Positions 27,333 through 35,063 of a stretch of 64,000 bases of DNA are shown here, in pieces (within the stretch, counting starts at the first letter, position 1; each line of letters opens with the position of its first letter). Source of the DNA: Vreelandella andesensis. GTDB lineage: Bacteria; Pseudomonadota; Gammaproteobacteria; Pseudomonadales; Halomonadaceae. The notes beneath the pieces were generated by a model. That model was given only the letters and a program-made list of their open reading frames with translations. It had not been told where the DNA came from and did no database searches. The DNA lies in NCBI RefSeq assembly GCF_003989795.1, contig NZ_RZHG01000019.1:124145-188144 (forward strand). Reading direction: 5' to 3'. The position numbers and the translations under genes are program-made.

Positions 27333-27689
27333 TTACATATTTTTCAGTAGCTTTTGCAGCTTATTCATATCGGCGGAGTCGCCCACTAGGCGAACTTCTC
27401 CAGCGACCATACCGTCCAGAAATGCTTGTTGCGTCGGCTTTTTAAGGATTTTCAACGCAGCATCCTGATCGCGGAAACGAAGCTCAAGGTCTAGGTCAAC
27501 GGGTAGCCCTTTGCCGGTAACAATGCCTTTCGGCGACATTCGATAATACCGGGCAATGCTTAGGTCTTCCGTGGCTACACCCCAGTCTAGGCCGCGCATT
27601 CGCTCAAGTTGTTCACGAAAACGCGGCTTGCGGCGCAGGGCTCTTTTGAGCAGTAAGCTCAGTAGCCACAGCGTCAGCTTGAGTTTCAT
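27333..27689 (-). CDS. Small SCP2-like (sterol carrier-type) protein
   Basis: 118 residues. The first 20 are hydrophobic/basic (MKLKLTLWLLSLLLKRALRR), perhaps a membrane anchor. The body has the pattern of bacterial SCP2 domains: DLDLELRFRDQDAALKILKK, then FLDGMVAGEVRLVGDSADMN. SCP2 domains bind lipids; in bacteria such proteins occur with quinone synthesis (UbiJ-like), but this one is too different to assign. Its ATG shares a base with the hup stop (TAATG), so the two are coupled. Confidence 0.6.
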   Translation of the reverse strand: MKLKLTLWLLSLLLKRALRRKPRFREQLERMRGLDWGVATEDLSIARYYRMSPKGIVTGKGLPVDLDLELRFRDQDAALKILKKPTQQAFLDGMVAGEVRLVGDSADMNKLQKLLKNM

Positions 27690-27961
27690 TAGGAAACGGC
27701 GTCCTTAAGGGCTTTGCCTGGTTTGAACGCAACGTTTTTGCTGGCAGGAATCTGAAGAGGCGCGCCAGTTTGTGGGTTTTTGCCGGTGCGTGCGGCACGC
27801 TGGCGCACGGTAAACGTTCCAAAACCAATGAGAGCAACATCTTCGCCTTTGGCAACGCTGTTAGTAATTTCATCCAAAATAACGTTCAGGACTTGGCCTG
27901 CTTTGTCTTTGGATAGATCTGCGCTCTCAGCAATTGCGGCGGCGAGTTCAGGTTTGCGCAT
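27689..27961 (-). CDS. hup: HU family DNA-binding protein
   Basis: 90 residues, the standard HU length. The DNA-gripping arm is RAARTGKNPQTGAPLQIPA, preceded by LIGFGTFTVRQR and followed by VAFKPGKALKDAV. It bends and compacts chromosomal DNA. Located as in Pseudomonas between recG and the rubredoxin reductase. It is the first gene of a two-gene unit with the SCP2-like protein. Confidence 0.96.
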   Translation of the reverse strand: MRKPELAAAIAESADLSKDKAGQVLNVILDEITNSVAKGEDVALIGFGTFTVRQRAARTGKNPQTGAPLQIPASKNVAFKPGKALKDAVS

Positions 27962-28064
27962 AAAGGTATCTCCCTATGTGAAAATCAAGCGTAAGCTCAT
28001 CAGTGTTGTTAGAAGCACTGCCTAGCTGGTTAGCTTTTTAGCCTAGCCGTGAAGACGGCGAGAA

Positions 28065-29258
28065 TCAGCCTAGCAGCGCGGGTGCTACTCTGGAAAGCTC
28101 CACTTTCCTTCTCACGCAGCTGCCTGTCAACGCAAATCCAATCAAACGTCCGTCTTTATTTTCAGCAATTGCTGTCAATTCACTCCCTTCTCCCTCGATT
28201 CGCCACTGCGCCGGGGTCGTTGCCGGTGGGTAGGCAACCAACGGTAGTAATGGCGTTTTTACAATGACTGGCCACGCGCCAAAGCTGACGCTGGTGGGGT
28301 TTCCTGCGAGTGTTGAGGCCAACGCTTTTACGCTCGCTTGCAAGGGCTGTACGTACATAGCGTTAACTCCCTCAACGCAAGCTACATCCCCTAAGGCAAA
28401 TATGTTTGGTTGAGAGGTGCGTAATTGGCGATCCACCACAATACCGCGTTGGGTAACCGCCAGTCCGGCGGATTCTGCAAGCTGCGTACGCGGGGCTAAG
28501 CCGGTGGCGAGTAACGCGATATCGGCGGCATAACGGTCGCCATTATCAAGGCAGAGTGAGAGGGCGTTATCTGCGTCAAGCGCCAGCGTTTGCAGGTTAT
28601 GCCCTAGCGCAAGTTGGATGCCTGCTTCTTGGAATGCATTAGCCAGCGCCTGGCCCAGCGGTTCGGGGAGCAGGCGTTGCAGCGGTGTGCTTTCTGGGGC
28701 AATGAGGGTGACGTAATGGCCACCAGCATGAAGATCATTGGCGAACTCACAGCCCACCAGACCGGCGCCGACAATGGCGACACGTGTAGGCGTTGGCCCT
28801 AACGCGGCATAAAAGCGGCGGTACTCGTCTAAGTCATTTACTGTAAAACATCGCTTGGCGACGCTTTCGGGCACGCTGAAGGGCGTACGGGGCGCCGCGC
28901 CAGTGGCTAGCACGAGATCGTCATAGTGCAGTTGCTGGCCATTACTGAGTTCTACGCATTGTTTATCCACATGCAGTTGGACAACCTGAGTGTGGGTAAG
29001 TAGCTCTGCATTTAGCGCTTCTGCGACGTCGCGGGCGTCATGTTGGGCGAGTTGGCTTGGCGTTAAGCGTTTCGCAAAGCCCGTAGAGAGCAGCGGTTTA
29101 CTGTAATCATCACCACTATCAGCACTGATTAGGGTAATGGCACGTGTATCGCCTTGTCGGCGTAGGGCGCGTGCAAGGCCAATCCCCGCCATGCCGGTGC
29201 CAATAATAATCAGCGCTGAACGCGAAGAGGAGGAGAGCGGTGTCTCGTGTGCGGGCAT
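28065..29258 (-). CDS. FAD/NAD(P)H rubredoxin reductase-like oxidoreductase
   Basis: 397 residues if started at the ATG at 29258; a longer frame to 29303 adds 15 residues without a homologous look. It has the FAD-binding dinucleotide motif LIIIGTGMAGIGLARALRR, an NAD-binding motif VAIVGAGLVGCEFANDL, and NIFALGDVACVEG near the C-terminus. It belongs to the AlkT/RubB group that passes electrons from NADH to rubredoxin. The Pseudomonas order would place rubredoxin genes right upstream, but none is found here: the next gene, ubiC, begins on the other strand 88 bp away. Confidence 0.85.
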   Translation of the reverse strand: MPAHETPLSSSSRSALIIIGTGMAGIGLARALRRQGDTRAITLISADSGDDYSKPLLSTGFAKRLTPSQLAQHDARDVAEALNAELLTHTQVVQLHVDKQCVELSNGQQLHYDDLVLATGAAPRTPFSVPESVAKRCFTVNDLDEYRRFYAALGPTPTRVAIVGAGLVGCEFANDLHAGGHYVTLIAPESTPLQRLLPEPLGQALANAFQEAGIQLALGHNLQTLALDADNALSLCLDNGDRYAADIALLATGLAPRTQLAESAGLAVTQRGIVVDRQLRTSQPNIFALGDVACVEGVNAMYVQPLQASVKALASTLAGNPTSVSFGAWPVIVKTPLLPLVAYPPATTPAQWRIEGEGSELTAIAENKDGRLIGFALTGSCVRRKVELSRVAPALLG

Positions 29259-29345
29259 GTAGTCACCAAAAGTCGGTAGAACAAAAGCCTGTAAGGGCAC
29301 CATGTTACACTAGCTTTCTGAATATTGACCGCCTTGGAGACCCCG

Positions 29346-29957
29346 GTGATCGCCCCTACTTTTCGGCAAGCCTCCCTATTTTCTGACCAGTTATGTTCTT
29401 ACCAACCATGTTCTTACCAGCTATTTCCTCACTGGCTCCCTGTTGCTGCAGCTCGTCCTGGGATGAGCGCTTCGTGGTGGCAGTGGGTGGCGTCGACGGA
29501 TTCTTTGACGACGCGGCTAACTGTTGCGGGCGGTGCAAAAGCGTTTCGGGTGCACTTGTTACGTCAAACGATTGGCTTACCCCGGCGTGATGAGGCGCTA
29601 GCGCTGGGAATTGAGCCGCGCCGCTATGCGTGGCTGAGAGAGGTGGCGCTGTGTCTGGATGATACGCCCTGGGTGGTTGCGCGCTCAGTAGCGCCACTCA
29701 GCCAATTACAAGGCAAGGGGTTAGAGGGGCTTGGCGAGCGTTCATTAGGCAGTTGGTTGTTTCGTCAGCCTGACTTGGTGCGCGGGCCGCTCTATGCCAC
29801 CCGCCATCAGCCACGCTTTGTCGCCGAGCAATGCGCTTCTCTTTTAGGTAGCGTATGGGGGCGGCGTTCAGTGTTTCAGCACAGTGGGCTGTCGCTATTG
29901 GTTCAGGAATACTTTTTATCGAGCATGGCAGATGATCTTGGCCTGCCTTCGCGCTAG
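29346..29957 (+). CDS. ubiC: Chorismate lyase
   Basis: 203 residues from the GTG at 29346, which has GGAG seven bases upstream; a TTG at 29325 would add seven residues. Family features are the arginine-rich core LPRRDEALALGIEPRRYAWL REVAL, LGSWLFRQPDLVRGPL and the C-terminal FQHSGLSLLVQEYFL with its active-site glutamate. It splits chorismate to 4-hydroxybenzoate, the ubiquinone ring precursor used by ubiA next door. Near the N-terminus a 15-bp duplication (29393 and 29408) gives CSYQ-P-CSYQ. The N-terminus is longer than usual partly for this reason. Confidence 0.9.
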   Translation: MIAPTFRQASLFSDQLCSYQPCSYQLFPHWLPVAAARPGMSASWWQWVASTDSLTTRLTVAGGAKAFRVHLLRQTIGLPRRDEALALGIEPRRYAWLREVALCLDDTPWVVARSVAPLSQLQGKGLEGLGERSLGSWLFRQPDLVRGPLYATRHQPRFVAEQCASLLGSVWGRRSVFQHSGLSLLVQEYFLSSMADDLGLPSR

Positions 29958-29991
29958 GCTATCGCTAGCGTTTTCTTTTTGAGAGGTAAGC

Positions 29992-30882
29992 ATGGACCGT
30001 TCTGTGTTGCGGCCAACGGGATGGGCCCGAGTGGCAGATTTCTTACATTTAATGCGGTTGGACCGCCCGATTGGTACTTGGCTATTGATGTGGCCCACCT
30101 TATGGGCACTGTGGATAGCGTCAGAGGGCGTGCCCGGGCGGAATGTGCTGCTGATCTTTATTGCTGGCGTATACGTTATGCGTGCCGCGGGTTGTGTGGT
30201 CAACGATTATGCGGATCGCCATTTCGATGGTCATGTGAAGCGTACTAAGCATCGTCCGTTAGCCACCGGACGCATTAGTGAAACCGAAGCACAGCTGCTA
30301 TTTATCGCGCTGGTAGCTACCGCTTTCATTTTAGTGTTGTTGACCAATTGGTTTACGGTGCTGCTATCGATAGGTGGTGTGGTATTAGCGTTTATCTACC
30401 CGTTCATGAAGCGTTATACCCACTTTCCCCAAGTGGTGTTGGGGGCTGCATTTTCTTGGGCGATCCCTATGGCATTTGGTGCAGTATTGGGCCACGTGCC
30501 GTTTGAAGCGTGGTTGTTGTTTAGCGCGAACGTGCTTTGGACGGTTGCCTACGATACTCAATACGCCATGGTCGACCGCGACGATGATCTTAAAATTGGC
30601 ATTAAATCTACTGCGGTCCTGTTTGGTAGCGCTGACCGTCTGATAATCGGTGTGCTACAAGTGGCAACACTTGGGCTGCTTGCCTGGGTAGGATGGCGCG
30701 TTGGTTTAGGCAGCTTTTTCTGGCTTGGGTTAGCCGCTATGGCCGCTACGTTTGTCCATCAACAGCGGTTAATTGTTGATTGTGAGCGCGACCGCTGTTT
30801 CCAGGCATTTCTTAATAATCACTGGTCGGGCTTGCTAATTTTTGCAGGTATTGCGCTCAGTTGGTGGCCAATAACTGGCTAA
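29992..30882 (+). CDS. ubiA: 4-hydroxybenzoate octaprenyltransferase
   Basis: 296 residues and about nine membrane helices. Both magnesium-diphosphate motifs are intact: NDYADRHFD (first) and [13 protein letters not shown] (second). [18 protein letters not shown] is the usual opening. It attaches the polyprenyl tail to 4-hydroxybenzoate in the inner membrane, the step after UbiC. An ATG start with GAGAGG upstream. Confidence 0.97.
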   Translation: MDRSVLRPTGWARVADFLHLMRLDRPIGTWLLMWPTLWALWIASEGVPGRNVLLIFIAGVYVMRAAGCVVNDYADRHFDGHVKRTKHRPLATGRISETEAQLLFIALVATAFILVLLTNWFTVLLSIGGVVLAFIYPFMKRYTHFPQVVLGAAFSWAIPMAFGAVLGHVPFEAWLLFSANVLWTVAYDTQYAMVDRDDDLKIGIKSTAVLFGSADRLIIGVLQVATLGLLAWVGWRVGLGSFFWLGLAAMAATFVHQQRLIVDCERDRCFQAFLNNHWSGLLIFAGIALSWWPITG

Positions 30883-30891
30883 ATACCCGCT

Positions 30892-30909
30892 ATGTCATAG
30901 AATTGTCAT
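30892..30909 (+). promoter_or_regulatory. Pho box upstream of phoB
   Basis: ATGTCATAGAATTGTCAT has TGTCAT at 30893 and 30904, the 11-bp direct repeat of PhoB sites, matching 15 of 18 positions of the E. coli consensus. Further GTCAT elements follow at 30913 and 30926, the last two repeat turns on. It lies 82 bp before the phoB ATG, consistent with autoactivation under phosphate limitation. Confidence 0.8.
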
Positions 30910-30990
30910 CAAGTCATGGTGTTATCGTCATAGACATGTCTTTGAACTATTTTTTGAACTAGTTTTCATTGAACACCGTGAGGCCCTGGA

Positions 30991-31680
30991 ATGACCGCCA
31001 AGACCGTTTTGATTGTCGATGATGAGGCGTCTATCCGCGAGATGATCGCAGTGGCGCTGGAAATGGCTGACTATCGCGTGCTTGAAGCGGATAACGCCCA
31101 GGATGCCCACACGATGATGGTTGACCACCAGCCAGATCTACTCTTATTGGACTGGATGATGCCGGGGACGAGTGGTATTGAGCTTGCAAGGCGCTTAAAG
31201 CGTGAAGAAGCCACTGCCGAAGTACCGATTATTATGCTGACCGCTAAAGGTGAAGAAGATAATAAGATTCAGGGGCTTGAGGCCGGGGCGGATGACTACA
31301 TTACCAAGCCTTTCTCCCCCCGCGAACTGGTGGCGCGCCTAAAAGCGGTATTGCGACGTACAACGCCTCGTGGTGTGGAAGACCCTATCGAAATTAATGG
31401 CTTGCTATTAGACCCGGTGAGCCACCGCGTAAGCGCTTACGGTAAGGCGTTGGAAATGGGGCCGACGGAGTATCGTTTACTGCAGTTTTTTATGACCCAT
31501 CAAGAACGTGCCTATACCCGTAGTCAACTGCTCGACCAAGTGTGGGGCGGTAACGTATATGTTGAAGAGCGGACGGTAGATGTTCATATCCGACGTTTAC
31601 GCAAAGCCTTAGGTGAAGCTCACCAGAGTCTCATTCAAACGGTGAGAGGCACTGGGTACCGTTTTTCTGCGCGGGTGTAA
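30991..31680 (+). CDS. phoB: Phosphate regulon response regulator PhoB
   Basis: 229 residues. The receiver domain has the acidic pocket IVDDEA, phospho-acceptor D54 in LLLDWMMPG and lysine in [11 protein letters not shown]. The winged-helix DNA-binding domain ends with [20 protein letters not shown] and [10 protein letters not shown]. It binds Pho boxes such as those at 30892 and 40066 to switch on phosphate uptake. Two bases separate it from phoR. Confidence 0.97.
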   Translation: MTAKTVLIVDDEASIREMIAVALEMADYRVLEADNAQDAHTMMVDHQPDLLLLDWMMPGTSGIELARRLKREEATAEVPIIMLTAKGEEDNKIQGLEAGADDYITKPFSPRELVARLKAVLRRTTPRGVEDPIEINGLLLDPVSHRVSAYGKALEMGPTEYRLLQFFMTHQERAYTRSQLLDQVWGGNVYVEERTVDVHIRRLRKALGEAHQSLIQTVRGTGYRFSARV

Positions 31681-31682
31681 CG

Positions 31683-32990
31683 GTGCGCTTGTGGAGCAGG
31701 GAACTATGGCGGATTGCATGGTTAGCTGCCCTAGGCGCTTGTCTGGGGGGGTTGCTGGGTCTGCCAGGACTTGGATTCGCTGCGGGTCTTGCCATTTGTT
31801 TAGTTTATCAACTGCGCCAACTGCGCGCGCTATTCAAGTGGCTAACGCTTCATCCCCATGATGAACCCCCTGCCGCTAGCGGCATGTGGGGCGAGCTTTT
31901 TGATCGGCTGTATCGCTACCAAAAGAGCCAGCGAATTACCCAGAACCGCTTACGTGCCACCTTAGCGCGTATTCAGGAATCATCAGAGGCAATGCGTGAC
32001 AGTGTTGTCATGCTAGACCGACACGGCGATCTGGAGTGGTGGAACAGCGCCGCCACAGAAATGCTGGGCCTGCAAACGGCTCACGACCGTGGCCAGCACA
32101 TCACCAACCTACTTCGTGATCCTCGATTTATCAGCTATTTCAACGCGCGTAAATACGGTGAGCCGCTGACCTTAACGTCACCTATCGATGAACGGCGTAT
32201 CCTTCAATATCAAATTACCCTTTATGGCGATGATGAACGCTTGGTAATGGCGCGAGATATTACCCGCTTACATCGTTTAGAGCAGATGCGGCGTGACTTT
32301 GTCGCCAATGTTTCCCATGAACTGCGCACACCGCTAACAGTACTGACAGGTTATTTAGAAACCTACGGTGATTTGAAAGAGCAACTTCCACCACGATTGG
32401 GCCGAGGTATTGCTCAGATGGAAGAGCAGACTAAGCGCATGCAAAACCTCGTCAACGACTTGCTCTTGCTTTCGCGATTAGAAATTGATCAAGGAGGAGG
32501 GGATCATCATCCGCTGGCGTTAGGGCCAATGCTCGACAGTGTCCGTCGCGATGCATTAGCCCTCTCTAATCAACAGCACAATGTTCAAGTCGTGCTTGAG
32601 AGTGATGCGCAGTTAATTGCCAGCGAGCAGGAACTGCATAGCGCTATTTCTAATCTTGCTTTTAATGCCGTGCGGTATACCCCGCAAGGCAGTCATATAA
32701 CGCTTCGCTGGAAAACGCTACCCAATGGCAGTGCTTGCATTGAAGTCGATGATGACGGCGAGGGGATAGATCCTGTACATATTCCACGCTTAACTGAGCG
32801 CTTTTATCGTGTTGATAAAGGACGTAGTACGGCAACCGGTGGTACAGGCCTTGGGTTGGCGATTGTGAAACATGTGTTGCTTAGACATGATGCTTTTTTA
32901 CAAATTGAATCCCATCCTGGCGAAGGGGCTCTCTTTCGCTGTGTGTTTCCGTCATCCCGCGTTGTCGAAAGCGAGCCCCACCTCGCTTAA
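31683..32990 (+). CDS. phoR: Phosphate regulon sensor histidine kinase PhoR
   Basis: 435 residues from a GTG. Two close hydrophobic segments (about 10-45), then a PAS domain (about 95-200, MRDSVVMLDRHGDLEWWNSA), the phosphorylation site H212 in VANVSHELRTPLT, and the ATPase domain with N box NLAFNAVRYTP and G boxes DDDGEGI and GGTGLGLAIV. It phosphorylates PhoB and is held inactive through PstSCAB/PhoU when phosphate is ample. Kinase motifs are intact. Confidence 0.97.
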   Translation: MRLWSRELWRIAWLAALGACLGGLLGLPGLGFAAGLAICLVYQLRQLRALFKWLTLHPHDEPPAASGMWGELFDRLYRYQKSQRITQNRLRATLARIQESSEAMRDSVVMLDRHGDLEWWNSAATEMLGLQTAHDRGQHITNLLRDPRFISYFNARKYGEPLTLTSPIDERRILQYQITLYGDDERLVMARDITRLHRLEQMRRDFVANVSHELRTPLTVLTGYLETYGDLKEQLPPRLGRGIAQMEEQTKRMQNLVNDLLLLSRLEIDQGGGDHHPLALGPMLDSVRRDALALSNQQHNVQVVLESDAQLIASEQELHSAISNLAFNAVRYTPQGSHITLRWKTLPNGSACIEVDDDGEGIDPVHIPRLTERFYRVDKGRSTATGGTGLGLAIVKHVLLRHDAFLQIESHPGEGALFRCVFPSSRVVESEPHLA

Positions 32991-33289
32991 TGCTGTTTGA
33001 ATACAGATGCTGTACAAGTGTGTCATGCTGTCATACAAGTATGGTCAAATAATGCTCATGTGCCATTTCTAACCATTTTTTTCTCTTAATTTGAAAGACT
33101 TAAAATCGTTCTGTTGATTTACTTTTGTTGGTTAAATCCTTGTTTTTTAATAATTTTAATTTTTTTTTGCTTTTCTGGCACAGCATCTGCAAAAGTATAG
33201 GTAAGAGAGAAGACATAGGAAGTGGTAAGCCGAAAGGTAATCTTTCTTATCATTCAAGCAGTATTTAACAGCGATCTAGGAGACGGAAT
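32991..33289. other. 299-bp AT-rich spacer between phoR and the first secreted-protein gene
   Basis: No coding frame. Poly-T tracts run from 33115 to 33172. Two TGTCAT hexamers (33021 and 33029) are 8 bp apart, not the 11 bp of a Pho box. A sigma-54-like site is at 33176. No terminator hairpin for phoR was found. Confidence 0.6.
33176..33191 (+). promoter_or_regulatory. Sigma-54-like (-24/-12) promoter
   Basis: TGGCAC, five bases, CTGCA: nine of the ten fixed positions of TGGCAC-N5-TTGCW match, with the invariant GG and GC at the correct 10-base distance. Transcription would start near 33202, leaving a leader of about 90 bases before the gene at 33290. The AT-rich, T-tract DNA just upstream would suit activator looping. 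Confidence 0.5.
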
Positions 33290-33592
33290 ATGATATCCAA
33301 GGAACTACTCAAGAAAGCTGGTATTTTAAGTGTAGCGTTCGGTCTAGTTGCTAGCCCTGCGGTATTCGCTCAAGAGCCAGCAGACCCAGCAAACAACATT
33401 TCCCCAGATGAGCAGCCCGTCGATTCTCAAACTGAAAGTACAACGGGTTCAGGTAACTACGACAGCCAAGATTTGACCCATGACGCAGGCGATAATGCCA
33501 GCGACATGAACCCTAACTCAACGAATTCTGATGATTCAGAGCCTGGTTACGACAGCACAGATGAGCTGCCTGAAGAAAATAAAGGCATGTAA
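33290..33592 (+). CDS. Small secreted acidic protein, unknown function (first of a pair)
   Basis: 100 residues. A clear signal peptide (MISKELLKKAGILSVAFGLV, cleavage after FA in AVFAQ) leaves a mature part of about 70 residues, highly acidic and rich in Asp, Ser, Asn and Pro, with no cysteine. It contains SGNYDSQDLTHDAGDN and, near the end, PGYDSTDELPEENKG. The same two motifs recur in the gene at 34036, so they are paralogues. The YxxxDL pattern vaguely recalls the start of PRC-barrel domains, but no barrel follows. Strong ribosome site (GGAG). Probably disordered; role unknown. Confidence 0.8.
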   Translation: MISKELLKKAGILSVAFGLVASPAVFAQEPADPANNISPDEQPVDSQTESTTGSGNYDSQDLTHDAGDNASDMNPNSTNSDDSEPGYDSTDELPEENKGM

Positions 33593-33639
33593 GATTAACT
33601 TTGGTTACATATCTTTTCAAAAGGCACTAGAGCCCTTAC

Positions 33640-33839
33640 GCTTAGGGACGAGCTATTCAGAGGCACGGATGTCTAACCGCAGGGATGCTGATAGATTCAA
33701 GGATTGAATCTTTCGACGGTCAACACGCTAGTCAGGGTTAATTCCAAGGTTGGAGCCCCTCAAATGGATAGGAAGCTAGCGTTACGTACCGCGATATTAA
33801 GAGTGCTCAAGACCCCACTTCGGTGGGGTCTAATTTTTT
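33640..33839 (+). ncRNA. Candidate CsrA/RsmA-sequestering small RNA (GGA-rich) with terminator
   Basis: Between two secreted-protein genes lies a structured stretch with seven GGA trinucleotides in about 130 bases (AGGGACG, ACGGATG, AGGGATG, AAGGATT, TTGGAGC, ATGGATA, TAGGAAG). One is the loop of a perfect hairpin: GATTCAA-GGA-TTGAATC (33694-33710). A short GCA-GGGA-TGC hairpin precedes it, and ACGCTAG/CTAGCGT (33725 and 33776) can close a domain. The region ends with a strong terminator, GACCCCAC-TTCG-GTGGGGTC then TAATTTTTT (33811-33839). GGA in loops is the mark of CsrB/RsmY/RsmZ RNAs. Upstream, TGTAAG (33588) and GTTACA (33604) resemble a degenerate GacA box with too long a spacer. The 5' end is a guess. 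Confidence 0.45.
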
Positions 33840-33971
33840 GTATGTAGTATAGTTATTGTTACGCCGCCTGACGTTTCTTAATAGGTGCTAGGTAATCAGT
33901 GTCACTAAATAGATTAGACAGTCGGCCCTTCGGTTAATGGGTCAAATGTAATTAATCAGATGACACGTTTA

Positions 33972-34014
33972 GCGACTGATAAAAAGATACTTTTACTATT
34001 GCATTGTCAGTCGC
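33972..34014 (+). promoter_or_regulatory. 8-bp stem-loop in the leader of the second secreted-protein gene
   Basis: GCGACTGA (33972-33979) pairs perfectly with TCAGTCGC (34007-34014) around 27 AT-rich bases, ending nine bases before the AGGGA ribosome site of the gene at 34036. It could be a leader structure affecting translation or simply an operator. Confidence 0.4.
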
Positions 34015-34035
34015 CCCATGTAGCAGGGAGTTTTT

Positions 34036-34356
34036 ATGTTATTGAAATTGTTCGTTAAAAATACAGCAGCTGTGGCGCTGTCGTTGGGGTTTTTTGCAAG
34101 TCCATTAGCGTTTGCGCAAACGTCCATCGAGCTAAACCAAGAGCGTGCCGATAATCAAGACATTATTCAGCCCCAGTCTCGTAACACATCGGGTCCTGCG
34201 ACATATTCTGCTAAGGATTTGATCAATGATAATGACAATACTCTGACATATTCCCCTTCAAGCCGTGCCAGTAACGCCGATGAGAGCTCTAAAGATAGTC
34301 AAGGTTATCGTGCCGAAGAACTAAACCGTGAAGAGGGTAGCAGTACACGCTGGTAA
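34036..34356 (+). CDS. Small secreted protein, unknown function (second of a pair)
   Basis: 106 residues. Signal peptide MLLKLFVKNTAAVALSLGFF, cleavage after FA in LAFAQ. The mature part is hydrophilic and rich in Asn, Asp and Ser, without cysteine. It repeats the motifs of the 33290 gene: GPATYSAKDLINDNDN and, near the end, QGYRAEELNREEGS. Identity outside these motifs is low. AGGGAG precedes the ATG. Its function is not recognised. It is separated from the first paralogue by the terminator at 33811, so it has its own promoter in 33840-34035, which I could not define. A terminator follows at 34402. Confidence 0.78.
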   Translation: MLLKLFVKNTAAVALSLGFFASPLAFAQTSIELNQERADNQDIIQPQSRNTSGPATYSAKDLINDNDNTLTYSPSSRASNADESSKDSQGYRAEELNREEGSSTRW

Positions 34357-34401
34357 ACGGCGCTAGGGCTAAATGTGTGTGATGAAAAAGTTTGTTTGGT
34401 A

Positions 34402-34430
34402 AAAAGCCTCGCTTAAGCGGGGCTTTTGCG
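34402..34430 (+). terminator. Terminator after the second secreted-protein gene
   Basis: AAAAGCCTCGC-TTAA-GCGGGGCTTTT, an 11-bp stem with one G-T pair, then GCGTTT. The A and T flanks make it usable from both strands, so it may also serve the convergent PCu(A)C gene. Confidence 0.8.
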
Positions 34431-34457
34431 TTTAAGGGCTATTCTTGGTTGATTCAG

Positions 34458-34937
34458 TTAATGCTGGTGATGGCGATCGGCATCTGCACTGCCTTCTAGG
34501 GCACTTTGTACCCAAATCTCTATTTCAATGTCGTCTTGCTGGGCAAATTCGAGCGTAATTGGAAAGCGGTCACCCTCTACCAGTGGTTGGTGCAAGCCCA
34601 TTAGCATTAAGTGATAGCCGCCACCCGGGCGCATCGTCAGCGTTTCATCTTTAGCGATTTCGATGGCACTGACGTGGCGCATTTTCATCATATCGCCTTC
34701 CATCTGCATATAATGTAGCTCAACACTTTTGCTCACAGGTGTCTGTGCGCCAACTAGGATAGCGGACGCTGCATAGGCCGTAATATCAAGGTAGGCAGCA
34801 CCATTTACCACGCCAGGAGGGGTGGGCGTAGCAAAAGGATGAGCGACCCTTAACTGGTCGCTTTGAACGTCGTGGGCTGACGCAAAAGAGATTGAACCAG
34901 TGAGGAGAGCCGTCAACCAGAGTGCGCGGGCCAGCAT
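34458..34937 (-). CDS. PCu(A)C family periplasmic copper chaperone
   Basis: 159 residues if started at the ATG at 34937, which gives a normal signal peptide (MLARALWLTALLTGSISF, cleavage after ASA); the open frame runs further to 35012 without a good start. The copper site motif is complete: HYMQMEGDMMKMRHV and, later, GGYHLMLMGLHQ, with the methionines and histidines that bind Cu(I). It loads copper into cytochrome oxidase. No Sco or oxidase genes are adjacent. Confidence 0.9.
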   Translation of the reverse strand: MLARALWLTALLTGSISFASAHDVQSDQLRVAHPFATPTPPGVVNGAAYLDITAYAASAILVGAQTPVSKSVELHYMQMEGDMMKMRHVSAIEIAKDETLTMRPGGGYHLMLMGLHQPLVEGDRFPITLEFAQQDDIEIEIWVQSALEGSADADRHHQH

Positions 34938-35063
34938 AGTCGTATTCCTTGTAGAAGCCTTATTTTTATAACAAGGCGTATTTTTAATCTTGATAGTAAT
35001 AGGGAAAGCCAAACAACCTCAAGGTAACAACTAGGTTGGGTCAGCGTTATAGCGATTAAGCCA

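Noticed and set aside
33021-33034. Two TGTCAT hexamers after phoR as a Pho box
   Set aside because: They are 8 bp apart, not 11, so they do not form a PhoB direct repeat.
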